Below are positions 19,300 through 29,117 of a DNA stretch of 64,000 bases, in pieces. Made by a program: the position numbers and the translations under genes. Below the pieces are notes generated by a model. It worked only from the letters and a program-made list of their open reading frames with translations. It was not told the origin of the DNA and did no database searches. Each line of letters begins with the position of its first letter. Position 1 is the first letter of the stretch. This stretch comes from Marinobacter lipolyticus SM19 (GTDB taxonomy: Bacteria > Pseudomonadota > Gammaproteobacteria > Pseudomonadales > Oleiphilaceae): positions 825,164 through 889,163 of the forward strand of contig NZ_KE007306.1 of assembly GCF_000397065.2 (NCBI RefSeq), in the 5' to 3' direction.

Positions 19300-20700
19300 A
19301 TGAGACGGGCCAGAAGTACACAAAACGCCAAAACCATCCGCGCATTGACTCTGATTACCTGCTTTATTGCTTTTCCCGGCCTGATTCATGCCCAGGAAAC
19401 CGATGACCGCACCGGCGAACTTCCGGAGGGCGTCCAGAATGGCGAACGGGTCCAGATCCAGCTCCCCGACCCCGAAAAGCAGCTCCCCCTCGACGACCTT
19501 CGCAAGTTCACCGAAGTCTTCAGCCGCATCAAGGACGCGTATGTTGAGGAAGTAGAAGATCGGGAACTGCTGGAAAGCGCGATCAAAGGCATGCTGTCCG
19601 AGCTGGACCCCCACTCCACCTACCTTGCTCCCAAAGACTACGAGCAACTGGAAGAAAGTACGTCCGGTGAATTCGGCGGCCTCGGTATTGAAGTCGGTAT
19701 GGAAGACGGCTTCGTCAAAGTGATTGCACCCATTGACGACACTCCGGCACAAAAAGCAGGCGTGCAGGCTGGCGACCTGATCATCAAACTCGGCGACCAG
19801 CCGGTCAAGGGCATGTCCCTGGAAGAAGCGGTCAAGCTGATGCGCGGAAAACCCGGCACCATTCTGACCCTGACCATCATGCGTGAAAGCGAGAGCGCCC
19901 CGATCGAAATCGATGTCGAGCGAGACATCATCAAGGTAACCAGCATCAAGTCCCGCATGATCGATAACGGGTATGGCTATCTCCGCATTACCCAGTTCCA
20001 GGCTGATACTGGCAGTCAGTTTGTCGATGCGCTCAATAAACTGGAAGAAGAGTACGGCGACGACCTTGACGGCCTGGTAATTGACCTTCGCAACAACCCG
20101 GGCGGAGTCCTGCAGGCGGCCGTTGAGGCGGCGGACGCCCTTCTTGACGGTGGCCTGGTTGTCTATACCGAAGGCCGCATCCAGAGCTCCCGCCTGCGAT
20201 TCAATGCCAAGGCCGGTGATATTATGGAAGGCACACCGATCGTGGTATTGATCAACGGCGGCTCCGCATCCGCTTCGGAAATCCTCGCCGGCGCACTTCA
20301 GGATCATGAGCGCGCGGTCGTCATGGGCACCCAATCCTTCGGCAAGGGCAGCGTTCAAACCGTCATTCCCCTGGACGAGACCCATGCCATCAAGATGACC
20401 ACCGCCCGTTACTACACCCCGAATGGTCGCTCCATCCAGGCCAAAGGCATCAAACCAGACATTGAAGTCAAGCCCGCGGAACTTCAGGAGATTGATGGCC
20501 GGCCATTCTTCACCGAAGCGGACCTGAGCGGCCACCTGGAAGGCCAGAATGAGGGAGAGGAAGCCCCGACAACAAAACAGCAACAGGATACGTCCGCGGC
20601 AGAACAGGATTTCCAGCTACGCTCAGCGCTGAACCTGCTCAAAGGCCTGAAGATTCTGGATAAGCGCGGTAACAAGGCCCGCGCCGACCAAGCGGAATAA
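19300..20700 (+). CDS. S41 carboxyl-terminal processing peptidase (CtpA type)
   Basis: The 466-residue periplasmic protease has an N-terminal signal segment (LITCFIAFPGLIHA), a PDZ domain around residues 110-190 (GIEVGMEDGFVKVIAPIDDTPA) and an S41 catalytic domain. The catalytic serine lies in NGGSASASEILAG and the lysine in SFGKGSVQT. Such proteases trim or degrade envelope proteins, including cell-wall hydrolases. Its place after envC fits control of cell-wall turnover. The final A of its stop codon is also the first base of the yibQ ATG. Confidence 0.93.
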   Translation: MRRARSTQNAKTIRALTLITCFIAFPGLIHAQETDDRTGELPEGVQNGERVQIQLPDPEKQLPLDDLRKFTEVFSRIKDAYVEEVEDRELLESAIKGMLSELDPHSTYLAPKDYEQLEESTSGEFGGLGIEVGMEDGFVKVIAPIDDTPAQKAGVQAGDLIIKLGDQPVKGMSLEEAVKLMRGKPGTILTLTIMRESESAPIEIDVERDIIKVTSIKSRMIDNGYGYLRITQFQADTGSQFVDALNKLEEEYGDDLDGLVIDLRNNPGGVLQAAVEAADALLDGGLVVYTEGRIQSSRLRFNAKAGDIMEGTPIVVLINGGSASASEILAGALQDHERAVVMGTQSFGKGSVQTVIPLDETHAIKMTTARYYTPNGRSIQAKGIKPDIEVKPAELQEIDGRPFFTEADLSGHLEGQNEGEEAPTTKQQQDTSAAEQDFQLRSALNLLKGLKILDKRGNKARADQAE

Positions 20701-21527
20701 TGCCCTTGAGACTGCTGATACCACTGCTGATTGTAACGCTGCTGACATCCGTGGCCCGGGCTGAAGAACCCGGACCAACCCGCGAGGGAGAGATGCCACC
20801 GACCATCGCCATCATCATTGATGACATGGGGCATAACCTGCATGAGGGCAAACGCCTGATCAATCTGGAGCAACCGGTCACCCTGGCCTTCCTGCCCTAT
20901 CGGCGGCACACCGTCGCCCTGGCAAAGCAGGCTCACCGGATGCACAAGGAAATCATGCTTCATGCTCCGATGGCGAATACCCGGAACTTCGGGCTCGGCC
21001 CCGGCGGGCTAACGCCGGATATGGACAGGCAAAGCCTGAAAACCACCCTCCGCCGGGCCTTGCAGTCAATTCCTCACGTCAAAGGCGTGAACAATCACAT
21101 GGGCAGCCTGCTGACCCAGCAGTTACAGCCCATGGACTGGGTGATGTCCGAACTGGACCTTTATCCGGTGTATTTTGTCGATAGCCGCACCATCGCCTCG
21201 TCCATCGCCGGCCAGGTGGCTGACGCCTACCGCATTCCAACCCTCACCCGGGATGTCTTTCTGGATCACGAGCAAACCGAAGAGTACGTGGACCGGCAGT
21301 TCAAGCTACTGATCAAGCGCGCCAGGGAAAATGGCAGCGCCATCGGTATTGGCCACCCACACAAAGTGACGGTGGACTACCTTGAGAAAAACCTGCCGAT
21401 GCTGGATGAGCAGGGCATCGCGGTCGCAACGGTGAGTGGTCTGTGGGCGATACGAAATAACAACCAGCAGATGTTTGCGGAAGGTGAGAAACAGCCGATC
21501 CGGACAACCTACGCCAAGGGCGAGTAG
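20700..21527 (+). CDS. yibQ: divergent polysaccharide deacetylase family protein (YibQ)
   Basis: The 275-residue exported protein belongs to the divergent polysaccharide deacetylase family (PF04748). The core starts with IAIIIDDMGHN and includes NNHMGSLLTQQ and VYFVDSRTIASSIA. A signal peptide (LLIPLLIVTLLTSVARA) precedes it. Its ATG overlaps the stop codon of the preceding protease gene by one base, so the two are translationally coupled. The enzymatic activity of this family is not settled. Confidence 0.88.
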   Translation: MPLRLLIPLLIVTLLTSVARAEEPGPTREGEMPPTIAIIIDDMGHNLHEGKRLINLEQPVTLAFLPYRRHTVALAKQAHRMHKEIMLHAPMANTRNFGLGPGGLTPDMDRQSLKTTLRRALQSIPHVKGVNNHMGSLLTQQLQPMDWVMSELDLYPVYFVDSRTIASSIAGQVADAYRIPTLTRDVFLDHEQTEEYVDRQFKLLIKRARENGSAIGIGHPHKVTVDYLEKNLPMLDEQGIAVATVSGLWAIRNNNQQMFAEGEKQPIRTTYAKGE

Positions 21528-21550
21528 GTCTACAAAATTAAGCCTGGATT

Positions 21551-21649
21551 GTCGGATTACGGCTTCGCCTAATCCGACCTACGGTGGGGCCCACCAAACT
21601 ACAAACCGATTCCGAGAGTAGGTCGGATTAGGCAAAGCCGTAATCCGAC
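21551..21649. repeat. paired REP-like palindromes
   Basis: Two 32-base units (21551-21582 and 21618-21649) are inverted copies of each other with one mismatch. Each unit is itself a hairpin (GTCGGATTA...TAATCCGAC). They lie between the convergent ends of yibQ and hisF and can form either two small hairpins or one large one. They probably act as a bidirectional transcription end. A single related unit lies at 7953-7978. Confidence 0.85.
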
Positions 21650-21661
21650 AAAACCTTCGGC

Positions 21662-22435
21662 CTACTCCCTGACCTCAATCCCCTGAGCTTTCATAAACGC
21701 CTTGGCCTCAGGAATCGTGTGCTGACCAAAGTGAAAAATCGAGGCCGCCAACACCGCGTCCGCGCCTCCCTCTGTTACCCCGTCCGCCAGATGCTGCAGC
21801 TCCCCAACCCCGCCGGATGCAATCACCGGTACCGATACCGCGTCACTAACCGCACGGGTCAAGCCGAGATCAAAGCCAATCTTGGTACCATCCCGATCCA
21901 TGCTGGTCAGTAGCAGTTCCCCGGCGCCCAGTGCGGTCATTTTGCGGGCCCATTCCACTGCATCCAGTCCGGTCGGTTTGCGACCGCCGTGGGTGAAGAT
22001 TTCCCAGCGCGGCGCTTCACCCTCGGCCGATACCCGCTTGGCATCAATCGCTACCACAATGCACTGGCTGCCGAAGCGGTCGGCGGCTTCCCGCACGAAC
22101 TCCGGGTTGAACACGGCAGCGGTATTGATGGATACCTTGTCTGCCCCTGCGTTCAGCAGTTTGCGGATATCTTCGACGGTTCGCACACCACCACCCACGG
22201 TCAGCGGGATAAAGACTTCCGCCGCCATACGTTCCACGGTTTCATAGGTAGTGTCACGGCTTTCATGGCTGGCGGTGATGTCCAGGAAGGTGATCTCGTC
22301 CGCACCCTGCTCGTTGTACTTGCGAGCCACCTCAACGGGGTCACCCGCGTCGCGGATATCGACAAAGTTCACGCCTTTCACGACGCGGCCCTTATCCACG
22401 TCCAGGCAGGGAATGATACGTTTGGCCAGGCCCAT
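21662..22435 (-). CDS. hisF: imidazole glycerol phosphate synthase, cyclase subunit HisF
   Basis: HisF uses ammonia from HisH to make imidazole glycerol phosphate and AICAR in histidine biosynthesis. The 257-residue TIM barrel shows [21 protein letters not shown] at the N-terminus and [12 protein letters not shown] near the C-terminus. It is the last gene of a hisB-hisH-hisA-hisF run and lies 12 bases after hisA. Confidence 0.97.
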   Translation of the reverse strand: MGLAKRIIPCLDVDKGRVVKGVNFVDIRDAGDPVEVARKYNEQGADEITFLDITASHESRDTTYETVERMAAEVFIPLTVGGGVRTVEDIRKLLNAGADKVSINTAAVFNPEFVREAADRFGSQCIVVAIDAKRVSAEGEAPRWEIFTHGGRKPTGLDAVEWARKMTALGAGELLLTSMDRDGTKIGFDLGLTRAVSDAVSVPVIASGGVGELQHLADGVTEGGADAVLAASIFHFGQHTIPEAKAFMKAQGIEVRE

Positions 22436-22447
22436 AGTCGTGTGTCC

Positions 22448-23185
22448 TTATGCCTTGAGGCTGTCGCAGTAGGCCTGGGCCTCTGCCACATCCAGGGTAC
22501 CCTCATAAATGGCGCGACCGGTGATAGCGCCGAGGATGCCTTTGTCTGCCACGGTCGCCAGGCGCTTCAGGTCATCCATGTTGGTGACGCCGCCCGAGGC
22601 AATGACCGGGATACCGCCGGCTTCCGCCAGCGCCGCAGTCGCCTCGACGTTCACTCCCTGCATCATGCCGTCACGGCTGATGTCGGTATAGACAATGGAA
22701 TCGACGCCGTCGTTGGCAAAGCGTTTCGCCAGGTCAGTGGCCATGACTTCGGACACTTCCGCCCAGCCGTCGGTCGCGACACGGCCATCTTTGGCGTCCA
22801 GCCCAACAATGATGTGTCCCGGAAATTTCTTGCACATTTCGGTAACGAAGTCCGGCTCTTTCACCGCCTTGGTGCCAATAATCACCCATTGTACGCCAGC
22901 TTTCAGGTACGCTTCGATGGTCTCTGCCGAGCGAATGCCGCCGCCAATCTGGATAGGCAGATCCGGGTACTTGCGGGCGATGGCCTGGACGATTTCACCG
23001 TTGACCGGCTCACCTGCGAAGGCACCGTTCAGGTCGACCAGGTGCAAGCGACGGGCGCCGGCTTCCACCCAGCGGGTGGCCATATCGACGGGGTCGTCAC
23101 CGAATACGGTGGAATCGTCCATGCGACCCTGGCGCAGGCGAACACATTTGCCGTCTTTCAGATCAATGGCGGGGATAATCAGCAT
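22448..23185 (-). CDS. hisA: ProFAR isomerase HisA
   Basis: HisA isomerises ProFAR to PRFAR. The 245-residue TIM barrel begins [20 protein letters not shown] and carries the phosphate-binding [12 protein letters not shown]. It overlaps hisH by seven bases and precedes hisF, the usual order for this pathway. Confidence 0.97.
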   Translation of the reverse strand: MLIIPAIDLKDGKCVRLRQGRMDDSTVFGDDPVDMATRWVEAGARRLHLVDLNGAFAGEPVNGEIVQAIARKYPDLPIQIGGGIRSAETIEAYLKAGVQWVIIGTKAVKEPDFVTEMCKKFPGHIIVGLDAKDGRVATDGWAEVSEVMATDLAKRFANDGVDSIVYTDISRDGMMQGVNVEATAALAEAGGIPVIASGGVTNMDDLKRLATVADKGILGAITGRAIYEGTLDVAEAQAYCDSLKA

Positions 23186-23820
23186 TTTCCAGTCCAGTCA
23201 GTAAAGTTCTTCAGTAACTGCAGCCCCGCCCGGGCACTTTTCTCCGGGTGGAACTGCGCTGCAAAGATATTGTCCTTCGCCACCGCTGCGGCGAGATCAA
23301 CGCCGTAACGGCTGCGGCCTGCGATGTCAGCGTTGCCTTCGGCTTCGACGTAGTAACTGTGCACAAAATAGAAACGGTCACCGTTCGGAATGTTGTGCCA
23401 GAGCGGGTGCTCAATAGTCTGATAGACCTCATTCCAGCCCATGTGTGGCACCTTCAGGCGTTCGCCGTTTTCCGTCAGATTGTCACCAAAGTAACGCACT
23501 TGAGACGGGAACAGGTCGATACAGTCGACCCCGCCGTTTTCCTCACTGCGGGACATCAGCGCCTGCATACCAACGCAGATGCCCAGGAACGGGCGATCCT
23601 GCGACACTTCGCGCACCAGGGTGTCGACCCCTAAACGGCGGATTTCAGCCATGCAGTCGCGGATGGCACCGACACCGGGCAAAATCACCCGGTCGGCTTC
23701 GCGGATCTGATCGGCATTGTCAGTGACCAGTACGGTGGTGTCCGGGGCTACGTGCTCTACCGCTTTTTTAGCAGAGTGAAGGTTGCCCATGCCGTAGTCG
23801 ATAATGGCAACGGTTTTCAT
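23179..23820 (-). CDS. hisH: imidazole glycerol phosphate synthase, glutaminase subunit HisH
   Basis: HisH releases ammonia from glutamine for HisF. The 213-residue class I amidotransferase shows the nucleophile in [12 protein letters not shown], the oxyanion region [12 protein letters not shown] and the His/Glu pair in AAQFHPEKS. It lies 27 bases after hisB and overlaps hisA. Confidence 0.97.
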   Translation of the reverse strand: MKTVAIIDYGMGNLHSAKKAVEHVAPDTTVLVTDNADQIREADRVILPGVGAIRDCMAEIRRLGVDTLVREVSQDRPFLGICVGMQALMSRSEENGGVDCIDLFPSQVRYFGDNLTENGERLKVPHMGWNEVYQTIEHPLWHNIPNGDRFYFVHSYYVEAEGNADIAGRSRYGVDLAAAVAKDNIFAAQFHPEKSARAGLQLLKNFTDWTGKC

Positions 23821-23847
23821 GGTAATGCGGTGTCCTTCGGTGACCGG

Positions 23848-24441
23848 TTACAGTGAGCCTTTGGTGGACGGGGTGATACCCGCCATACGCTCGTCCATCT
23901 CGATAGCCATACGCAGTGCGCGACCGAAGGCCTTGAATACCGTCTCAATCTGGTGGTGGGTATTCTTGCCCTTCAGGTTATCGATGTGGAGGCTCACCAT
24001 GGAGTGGTTCACGAAGCCATGAAAGAACTCCTCGAACAGGTCCACGTCAAATCCACCCACGGCAGCCCGGGTGTAGGGAACGTCCATCATCAGGCCAGGC
24101 CGGCCCGACAGGTCAATAACGACCCGTGAGAGGGCTTCATCAAGTGGCACATAGGCGTGGCCGTAACGACGAATACCTTTCTTGTCGCCAACAGCCTGTT
24201 TGAAGGCCTGACCCAGGGTGATGCCGATATCTTCCACAGTGTGGTGGTCATCGATGTGCAGATCACCTTTGGAGACAATATTCAGGTCCACCAGGCCATG
24301 GCGGGCGATCTGGTCCATCATGTGCTCAAGGAAGGGCACACCGGTATCAAAGGTGGATTGCCCAGTACCGTCGAGATTGATCTCAACGGTGATCTGCGTT
24401 TCAAGGGTATTTCTCTCTACCCGAGCCTTACGTTCGGCCAT
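23848..24441 (-). CDS. hisB: imidazoleglycerol-phosphate dehydratase HisB
   Basis: HisB dehydrates imidazole glycerol phosphate. The 197-residue protein is the single-domain dehydratase without the histidinol-phosphatase part found in enterobacteria. The metal motifs [11 protein letters not shown] and [22 protein letters not shown] are present. It is the first gene of the minus-strand his operon in the window. Confidence 0.97.
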   Translation of the reverse strand: MAERKARVERNTLETQITVEINLDGTGQSTFDTGVPFLEHMMDQIARHGLVDLNIVSKGDLHIDDHHTVEDIGITLGQAFKQAVGDKKGIRRYGHAYVPLDEALSRVVIDLSGRPGLMMDVPYTRAAVGGFDVDLFEEFFHGFVNHSMVSLHIDNLKGKNTHHQIETVFKAFGRALRMAIEMDERMAGITPSTKGSL

Positions 24442-24555
24442 GGGGACTCCAGGTTATGAATAGGCAAAGTGCCGGAAACTGATTATTTGCGGATTATACC
24501 TTTTCTGCATCCCCGAGTCCTACCATGACCTTCAATGGCGTCGATAGCCCAACGG

Positions 24556-25017
24556 TCAGAAGGCTTTTTTCAGGTTACTCATGTACGTATCCACCAAACT
24601 GTTGAACTCGTGTTTGATGACAGGACTGATCGCCAGCTTCAACAGGCTCGGCAGCGGCACGGTGAGCTCGGCATTGGTCTTGAACTTGACTGCAGTAACG
24701 TCATCCCCCTTGGAGGTAATGGTCCAGGATCCACGAACCACACCGTTGCCTTCACCTTTCACCGGCTCCCAGGCAATCGTGCCACTGCTCTTGTCCGCGG
24801 AATACTTACACGCATAGACGGACTGGATAGCGTGTTTATCGACACCCACCTTCTCCATTTCCCAGCGATAAGTGTTGTCTCCAAGGTCCACCAACTTGTC
24901 CACTTTCGGAAAGTGGCTGGCAGAACGGGGCACGTCGGCGAGAAGGTCGAATACATCATCGTAACTGCCCGGTATGTCCAGTTCCCGGTTCAGCTCGATC
25001 GATACAGTGATAGCCAC
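24556..25017 (-). CDS. SRPBCC (START/PYR1-like) family protein
   Basis: The 153-residue protein matches the SRPBCC lipid/ligand-binding fold: an N-terminal strand (ITVSIELNRELDIPGSYDDVFDLLADV), a middle of strands with IAWEPVKGEGNGVVRGSWTI, and a long C-terminal helix (LLKLAISPVIKHEFNSLVDTYMSNLKKA). No ligand can be predicted. It lies 115 bases upstream of hisB on the same strand, so read-through into his is possible, and is divergent from the AsmA-family gene. Confidence 0.75.
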   Translation of the reverse strand: MAITVSIELNRELDIPGSYDDVFDLLADVPRSASHFPKVDKLVDLGDNTYRWEMEKVGVDKHAIQSVYACKYSADKSSGTIAWEPVKGEGNGVVRGSWTITSKGDDVTAVKFKTNAELTVPLPSLLKLAISPVIKHEFNSLVDTYMSNLKKAF

Positions 25018-25210
25018 AGCCAGCTCCTTTTTTTGTCTCTGTAGAGTTATTAAAGTTATTACACGTTATTGTCAGAAAACAGTTCGCTATTTTGGCCTAT
25101 CACTAACGTATTGTCATACATACACGCTTTTATTTTGTTAACCCTGCGTTATCCTTAAGGCTGTTCGCCCTGCGCTGCCCGAACGCATAAAATGGAAGGA
25201 AGCCTGAATT

Positions 25211-27433
25211 ATGAAAGCTGTTCGCTACATCGCCTTCGCCATCGTCGGCCTGATTATCCTGGCAATTGCTGCTGTTGCGGTCGCCGTAATGGTCATCGAC
25301 CCCAACGATTACAAACCCCAAATCGAAAAAGCCGCCGAAGACAACACCAACCTCGACCTCATCCTCGAGGGTGACATCGGCTGGTCTTTCATCCCCCTCG
25401 GCCTGGAACTCAATGATGTGGAAGCCACGCTTGAGGGCGAACGCTTTGTAAAACTGGACCGACTGGTGGCTCAGTTAGACTTCTGGTCACTGATCGCCAT
25501 GTCACCCCGAGTAAACACTTTCCTGCTGGATGGCCTGGACGCACGCCTGAATGTGGATAAAGACGGCAACGACAACTGGACCCGCATAATGCCGGAAGGT
25601 GAGGCGGATGAAAGCCAGACACCGGCTGAAGAGCAGCAAAGCGAGCAAGCCCAGGAGGATACCGAAGCCGGGGGCAGCGAGCCGCTGAACTTCAACGTGG
25701 AGAACGTGGAAATCAGCAACGCCCAGGTTCACTACAACGATGCAAGCACTGGCCAGTCCGTGACCCTGGAAGACTTCACCGTTAATGCGAGCGATATCAC
25801 CCTGGGTAGCAGCTTTCCGCTGGACATCAGCTTCCGCGTTGAAACCAATCAACCCCAGCTGGAAGTGGATGGCCGCCTGAGCGCCCTTCTCGCCGCAAAC
25901 GAAGCCCTCAACGAATTTGGCATCTCTGACCTCGAAGCGGTATTCGACATGAAGGGCGAACCGTTTGGCGGAAAGGCAGTGACCGCCAAACTGGCCGGTG
26001 CCATCGAAGCCAACCTTGAGAACGAGACAGCCAATATCAATGGTTTTACCGCCAGCCTCGCTGACCTGAAGCTCAACACCGACCTGTCGGTTCAGGGTTT
26101 TGGCGACAAGCCAAAGCTGGAGGGCACACTCAGCATTGACGAATTCTCACTCAGGGAACTGCTGGCAGCCCTTGGGCAGCCAGCCATCGAAACCGAGGAT
26201 CCGGAAGTCCTCAAGGCCATATCCTTTTCCACCAAAATCGGCGGCCCAGCCGGCTCGGTGGCTCTGAGTGACCTATCCATCGGTCTTGATGACACCACCT
26301 TCACCGGCGGTGGCAGCTACACCCTGAGCAACAGCGCCGTTGCCCTGAACCTGCAAGGGGACGCCATTAATGCAGACCGCTACCTGCCGCCCACGCCGGA
26401 AGAGGACCACAGCGGAGCCGCCAGCGAGGAAGAAAAAGACAGCGGGGAGAAGACCGGCGGCACAGCTCAGGCATCTGCCGAGGAAAGCGACCTGCTGCCC
26501 CTGGAAACCCTGCGCACCCTGCTGCTGGATATTGATCTCGGCTTGGGCCAACTGATCATCAGCAATCTCACCATCAACGAGATCAAGTCTTCCATTACCG
26601 CCAAAAACGGCGTGCTGAAAGTGGACGAGTTCAGCGGCAAGCTGTACGACGGCAGCTTCGGCGCCAACGTCACCCTGGATGCCCGCACGGATAACCCGAA
26701 ATGGGCGATTGGCTCCAAGGTAAATAATGTACAAACACTACCGTTGCTGACGGACCTGGCCGAAGTCGACATGCTCGCCGGTGGCGCCAACCTGTCCGTG
26801 GACGTGAAAACCACCGGTAACCGGATTTCCGTGCTGCGTGACAACGCCAAAGGCGAAGTCGGCTTCAACCTGGCCAAAGGCGAGTTCCGCAAAATGAACC
26901 TGACTCGCATGGCGTGCCAGGGCATTGCACTGGCAAACCAGGACACCCTGAGTACCAGTGACTGGGGCACCACAACCCCCTTCAACGATATGAAGGGCAC
27001 ACTGAAAATCGACGGCAACACCCTTAACAACACCGACCTGGTGGCCGCCCTGGCCGGCATGCGCCTGGAAGGCAACGGCACCGTCGACCTGAAGCAAACC
27101 GATCTGGACTATGAACTGGGCCTGAGGGTCGTCGGCGAGATTCACCGCGACGAAGCGTGCCGCGTGACGGAATACGTCAAAAACGCCGTCATCCCGGTTG
27201 AGTGCCGCGGTAACTTCTCCGAAGACCCTGCCGGCCTGTGCTCCTTCGACGGTTCCCGCTTCCGCGACACCCTGAAGGACATTGCCGCCAATGCTGCAAA
27301 GGCAAAGGTCAAGGAAGAGACCGATCGCGCCAAAGAAAAAGCCAAGGAAAAAGTTCAGGAAAAGATCGACGAACAACTGGGCGAGGAAGGCGACAAGATC
27401 AAGGACGCGGTGAAGGGGCTGTTCAACCGATGA
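25211..27433 (+). CDS. AsmA family protein
   Basis: The 740-residue protein has one N-terminal membrane anchor (YIAFAIVGLIILAIAAVAVAVMV) followed by the AsmA start DPNDYKPQIEKAAEDNTNLDLILEG. A long repetitive periplasmic part and the AsmA C-terminal domain (MLAGGANLSVDVKTTGNRIS, GTVDLKQTDLDYELGLRVVG) follow. AsmA-like proteins are thought to move phospholipids between the two membranes. There are acidic low-complexity stretches near residues 130-155 and 395-430, and a charged Lys/Glu-rich helix at the C-terminus. A GGAAGGA site precedes the ATG. The stop overlaps the mutY start by four bases. Confidence 0.88.
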   Translation: MKAVRYIAFAIVGLIILAIAAVAVAVMVIDPNDYKPQIEKAAEDNTNLDLILEGDIGWSFIPLGLELNDVEATLEGERFVKLDRLVAQLDFWSLIAMSPRVNTFLLDGLDARLNVDKDGNDNWTRIMPEGEADESQTPAEEQQSEQAQEDTEAGGSEPLNFNVENVEISNAQVHYNDASTGQSVTLEDFTVNASDITLGSSFPLDISFRVETNQPQLEVDGRLSALLAANEALNEFGISDLEAVFDMKGEPFGGKAVTAKLAGAIEANLENETANINGFTASLADLKLNTDLSVQGFGDKPKLEGTLSIDEFSLRELLAALGQPAIETEDPEVLKAISFSTKIGGPAGSVALSDLSIGLDDTTFTGGGSYTLSNSAVALNLQGDAINADRYLPPTPEEDHSGAASEEEKDSGEKTGGTAQASAEESDLLPLETLRTLLLDIDLGLGQLIISNLTINEIKSSITAKNGVLKVDEFSGKLYDGSFGANVTLDARTDNPKWAIGSKVNNVQTLPLLTDLAEVDMLAGGANLSVDVKTTGNRISVLRDNAKGEVGFNLAKGEFRKMNLTRMACQGIALANQDTLSTSDWGTTTPFNDMKGTLKIDGNTLNNTDLVAALAGMRLEGNGTVDLKQTDLDYELGLRVVGEIHRDEACRVTEYVKNAVIPVECRGNFSEDPAGLCSFDGSRFRDTLKDIAANAAKAKVKEETDRAKEKAKEKVQEKIDEQLGEEGDKIKDAVKGLFNR

Positions 27434-28494
27434 GTGACCGTTTCGCCCGGGATTTGCTCGCATGGTACGACGAACACGGCAGGCATGACCTGCCGTGGCA
27501 CCACAACCGCACCCCTTACCGGGTCTGGGTATCGGAGATCATGCTGCAGCAAACCCAGGTCACCACGGTGATCCCCTACTTTCGGGCCTTCATGCAACGG
27601 TTTCCGGATGTTCAAGCCCTGACGGAAGCGCCGGAGGATGACGTACTCAGCCACTGGTCCGGCCTTGGCTACTACGCCCGCGCCCGCAACCTGCAAAAAG
27701 CCGCCAGAACCGTGGTGAACGACTTTGGCGGTGAATTCCCGGCTGACCAGGAAAAGCTGGAATCCCTCACCGGTATCGGTCGCTCCACAGCGGCTGCTGT
27801 CCTGGCCCAGGCCTTCGGCAAACGGGCGGCCATTCTCGACGGCAACGTCAAACGCGTACTCGCCCGCTACCACGCCGTCCCCGGTTGGCCGGGGCAAACC
27901 AGAGTACTCAATACGCTGTGGGAACATGCCGAACAACACACCCCGGATACCCGGGTACGGGACTATACCCAGGCCATCATGGATCTGGGTGCCATGGTGT
28001 GTTCACGCTCGCGCCCCGCGTGTGAGTCCTGCCCACTGCAAAGCGGCTGCCTTGCCTACAGGAATAGCGAAGTCAGCCTTTACCCGGGATCCAAGCCCAA
28101 AAAGGCCAAACCGGAGAAAACCACCTGGATGGTCATCCTCGAAGACAGCGACGGAAGGATCATGCTGGAACGACGCCCTCCCAGCGGCATCTGGGGTGGC
28201 TTGTGGAGCCTGCCCGAGCTTGACCCCGCATTCAGCCCCGATGAGCTTCCTGAGGCCTGTGAGCAGGCCTTTGGCTTTGACTGCAGTGATGCCGAACTGA
28301 TAGGTGGCTTTCGCCACACCTTCAGCCACTACCACCTGCACATCCAGCCCGCCAGGCTTTCAGTCACAGCCAGCAGCAACATCGCCGACAATGACAGCCA
28401 GCGCTGGCTCCACCGGGATCAGGCTCTCACCCTGGGCCTTCCTGCGCCGATACGCACTCTGCTGACCAACCCGGAGCAGACCGCCCTGCTCTGA
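27430..28494 (+). CDS. mutY: adenine DNA glycosylase MutY
   Basis: MutY removes adenine mispaired with 8-oxoguanine. The 354-residue protein shows the helix-hairpin-helix and catalytic Asp region (LTGIGRSTAAAVLAQAF, ILDGNVKRVLAR) and four cluster cysteines (CSRSRPACESCPLQSGC). A C-terminal NUDIX-like 8-oxoG recognition domain begins around residue 225. It starts inside the last codons of the AsmA-family gene (ATGA overlap), and yggX follows, the usual mutY-yggX pair. Confidence 0.96.
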   Translation: MSDRFARDLLAWYDEHGRHDLPWHHNRTPYRVWVSEIMLQQTQVTTVIPYFRAFMQRFPDVQALTEAPEDDVLSHWSGLGYYARARNLQKAARTVVNDFGGEFPADQEKLESLTGIGRSTAAAVLAQAFGKRAAILDGNVKRVLARYHAVPGWPGQTRVLNTLWEHAEQHTPDTRVRDYTQAIMDLGAMVCSRSRPACESCPLQSGCLAYRNSEVSLYPGSKPKKAKPEKTTWMVILEDSDGRIMLERRPPSGIWGGLWSLPELDPAFSPDELPEACEQAFGFDCSDAELIGGFRHTFSHYHLHIQPARLSVTASSNIADNDSQRWLHRDQALTLGLPAPIRTLLTNPEQTALL

Positions 28495-28576
28495 GTTCAC
28501 ACACTGACCGGCCCCCGCCCCGATCTGTTATCATCGACGCCAGTTATTAACTCGGCCAATTCCAACAGGAGCAGAC

Positions 28577-28849
28577 ATGAGCCGCACCGTTTTCTGTCGC
28601 AAGTACCAGGAAGAACTGGAAGGACTGGACTTCCCGCCCATGCCCGGCAAGAAAGGCCAGGAAATCTGGGAAACCGTCTCAAAGAAAGCCTGGGAAGAAT
28701 GGCAGAATCAGCAAACCATGCTGATCAACGAAAAACACCTGAGCCTGATGGACCCCAACACTCGCAAGTACCTGCAGGCCCAGATGGAGCGCTTCTTCAA
28801 CAACGAGCCGTTCGACAAGGCCGAAGGCTACGTACCGCCGGAAAAATAA
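28577..28849 (+). CDS. yggX: probable Fe(II)-trafficking protein YggX
   Basis: YggX is a small protein tied to iron handling and protection of Fe-S enzymes from oxidation. The 90-residue sequence begins [21 protein letters not shown] and has [19 protein letters not shown], both diagnostic for the family. An AGGAG site lies upstream of the ATG. The pairing with mutY is conserved in gammaproteobacteria. Confidence 0.96.
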   Translation: MSRTVFCRKYQEELEGLDFPPMPGKKGQEIWETVSKKAWEEWQNQQTMLINEKHLSLMDPNTRKYLQAQMERFFNNEPFDKAEGYVPPEK

Positions 28850-28909
28850 GCCTTATTGATCAAAGGCTGAGCAATCCGCAAAAGATCCGGAAATTTTTAC
28901 CCCTCAGCC

Positions 28910-28938
28910 TTGACTCAAAACAACGAAACCGGTTTAAT
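28910..28938 (+). promoter_or_regulatory. promoter of tRNA-Phe
   Basis: TTGACT (28910-28915) and TTTAAT (28933-28938) are separated by exactly 17 bases. A GC-rich discriminator (AGCGCCCCG) follows, as is usual for stringently controlled stable RNA promoters. The tRNA begins 31 bases further on. Confidence 0.75.
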
Positions 28939-28969
28939 AGCGCCCCGTTGCACAGCAGTAGCGCAACAC

Positions 28970-29045
28970 GCCCGGATAGCTCAGTCGGTAGAGCAGGGGA
29001 TTGAAAATCCCCGTGTCGGTGGTTCGATTCCGCCTCCGGGCACCA
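28970..29045 (+). tRNA. tRNA-Phe (GAA)
   Basis: The 76-base gene folds as a full cloverleaf: acceptor GCCCGGA/TCCGGGC, anticodon loop TTGAAAA with anticodon GAA, T-loop GGTTCGATTCC, and an encoded CCA end. Its last 48 bases are part of a 94-bp direct repeat whose other copy lies at 38856-38949, so this gene is the integration site of a genomic island. The gene remains intact. Confidence 0.98.
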
Positions 29046-29091
29046 TTAAGAATTCTGACGAAGCCCGCCTTGTGCGGGCTTTGTTGTTTCT
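28998..29091 (+). repeat. left attachment repeat (attL) overlapping tRNA-Phe
   Basis: This 94-bp repeat runs from the anticodon stem of tRNA-Phe through the downstream hairpin and T-rich run. It matches 38856-38949 with two differences (GTGTC/GTGTA in the variable-loop region and CTGACG/CTGACA after the tRNA). Confidence 0.95.
29061..29090 (+). terminator. terminator of tRNA-Phe
   Basis: The stem AAGCCCGC - CTTGT - GCGGGCTT is followed by TGTTGTTT, 15 bases after the CCA end. Nearly identical copies occur at 38918-38948 and 56932-56961. Confidence 0.85.
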
Positions 29092-29117
29092 AGCATCCTC
29101 GCCGATAACAAAATACC

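Noticed and set aside
19024..20583. Long open frame (519 codons) on the minus strand opposite the S41 protease gene
   Set aside because: The protease on the plus strand has all catalytic motifs; the reverse frame is a shadow.
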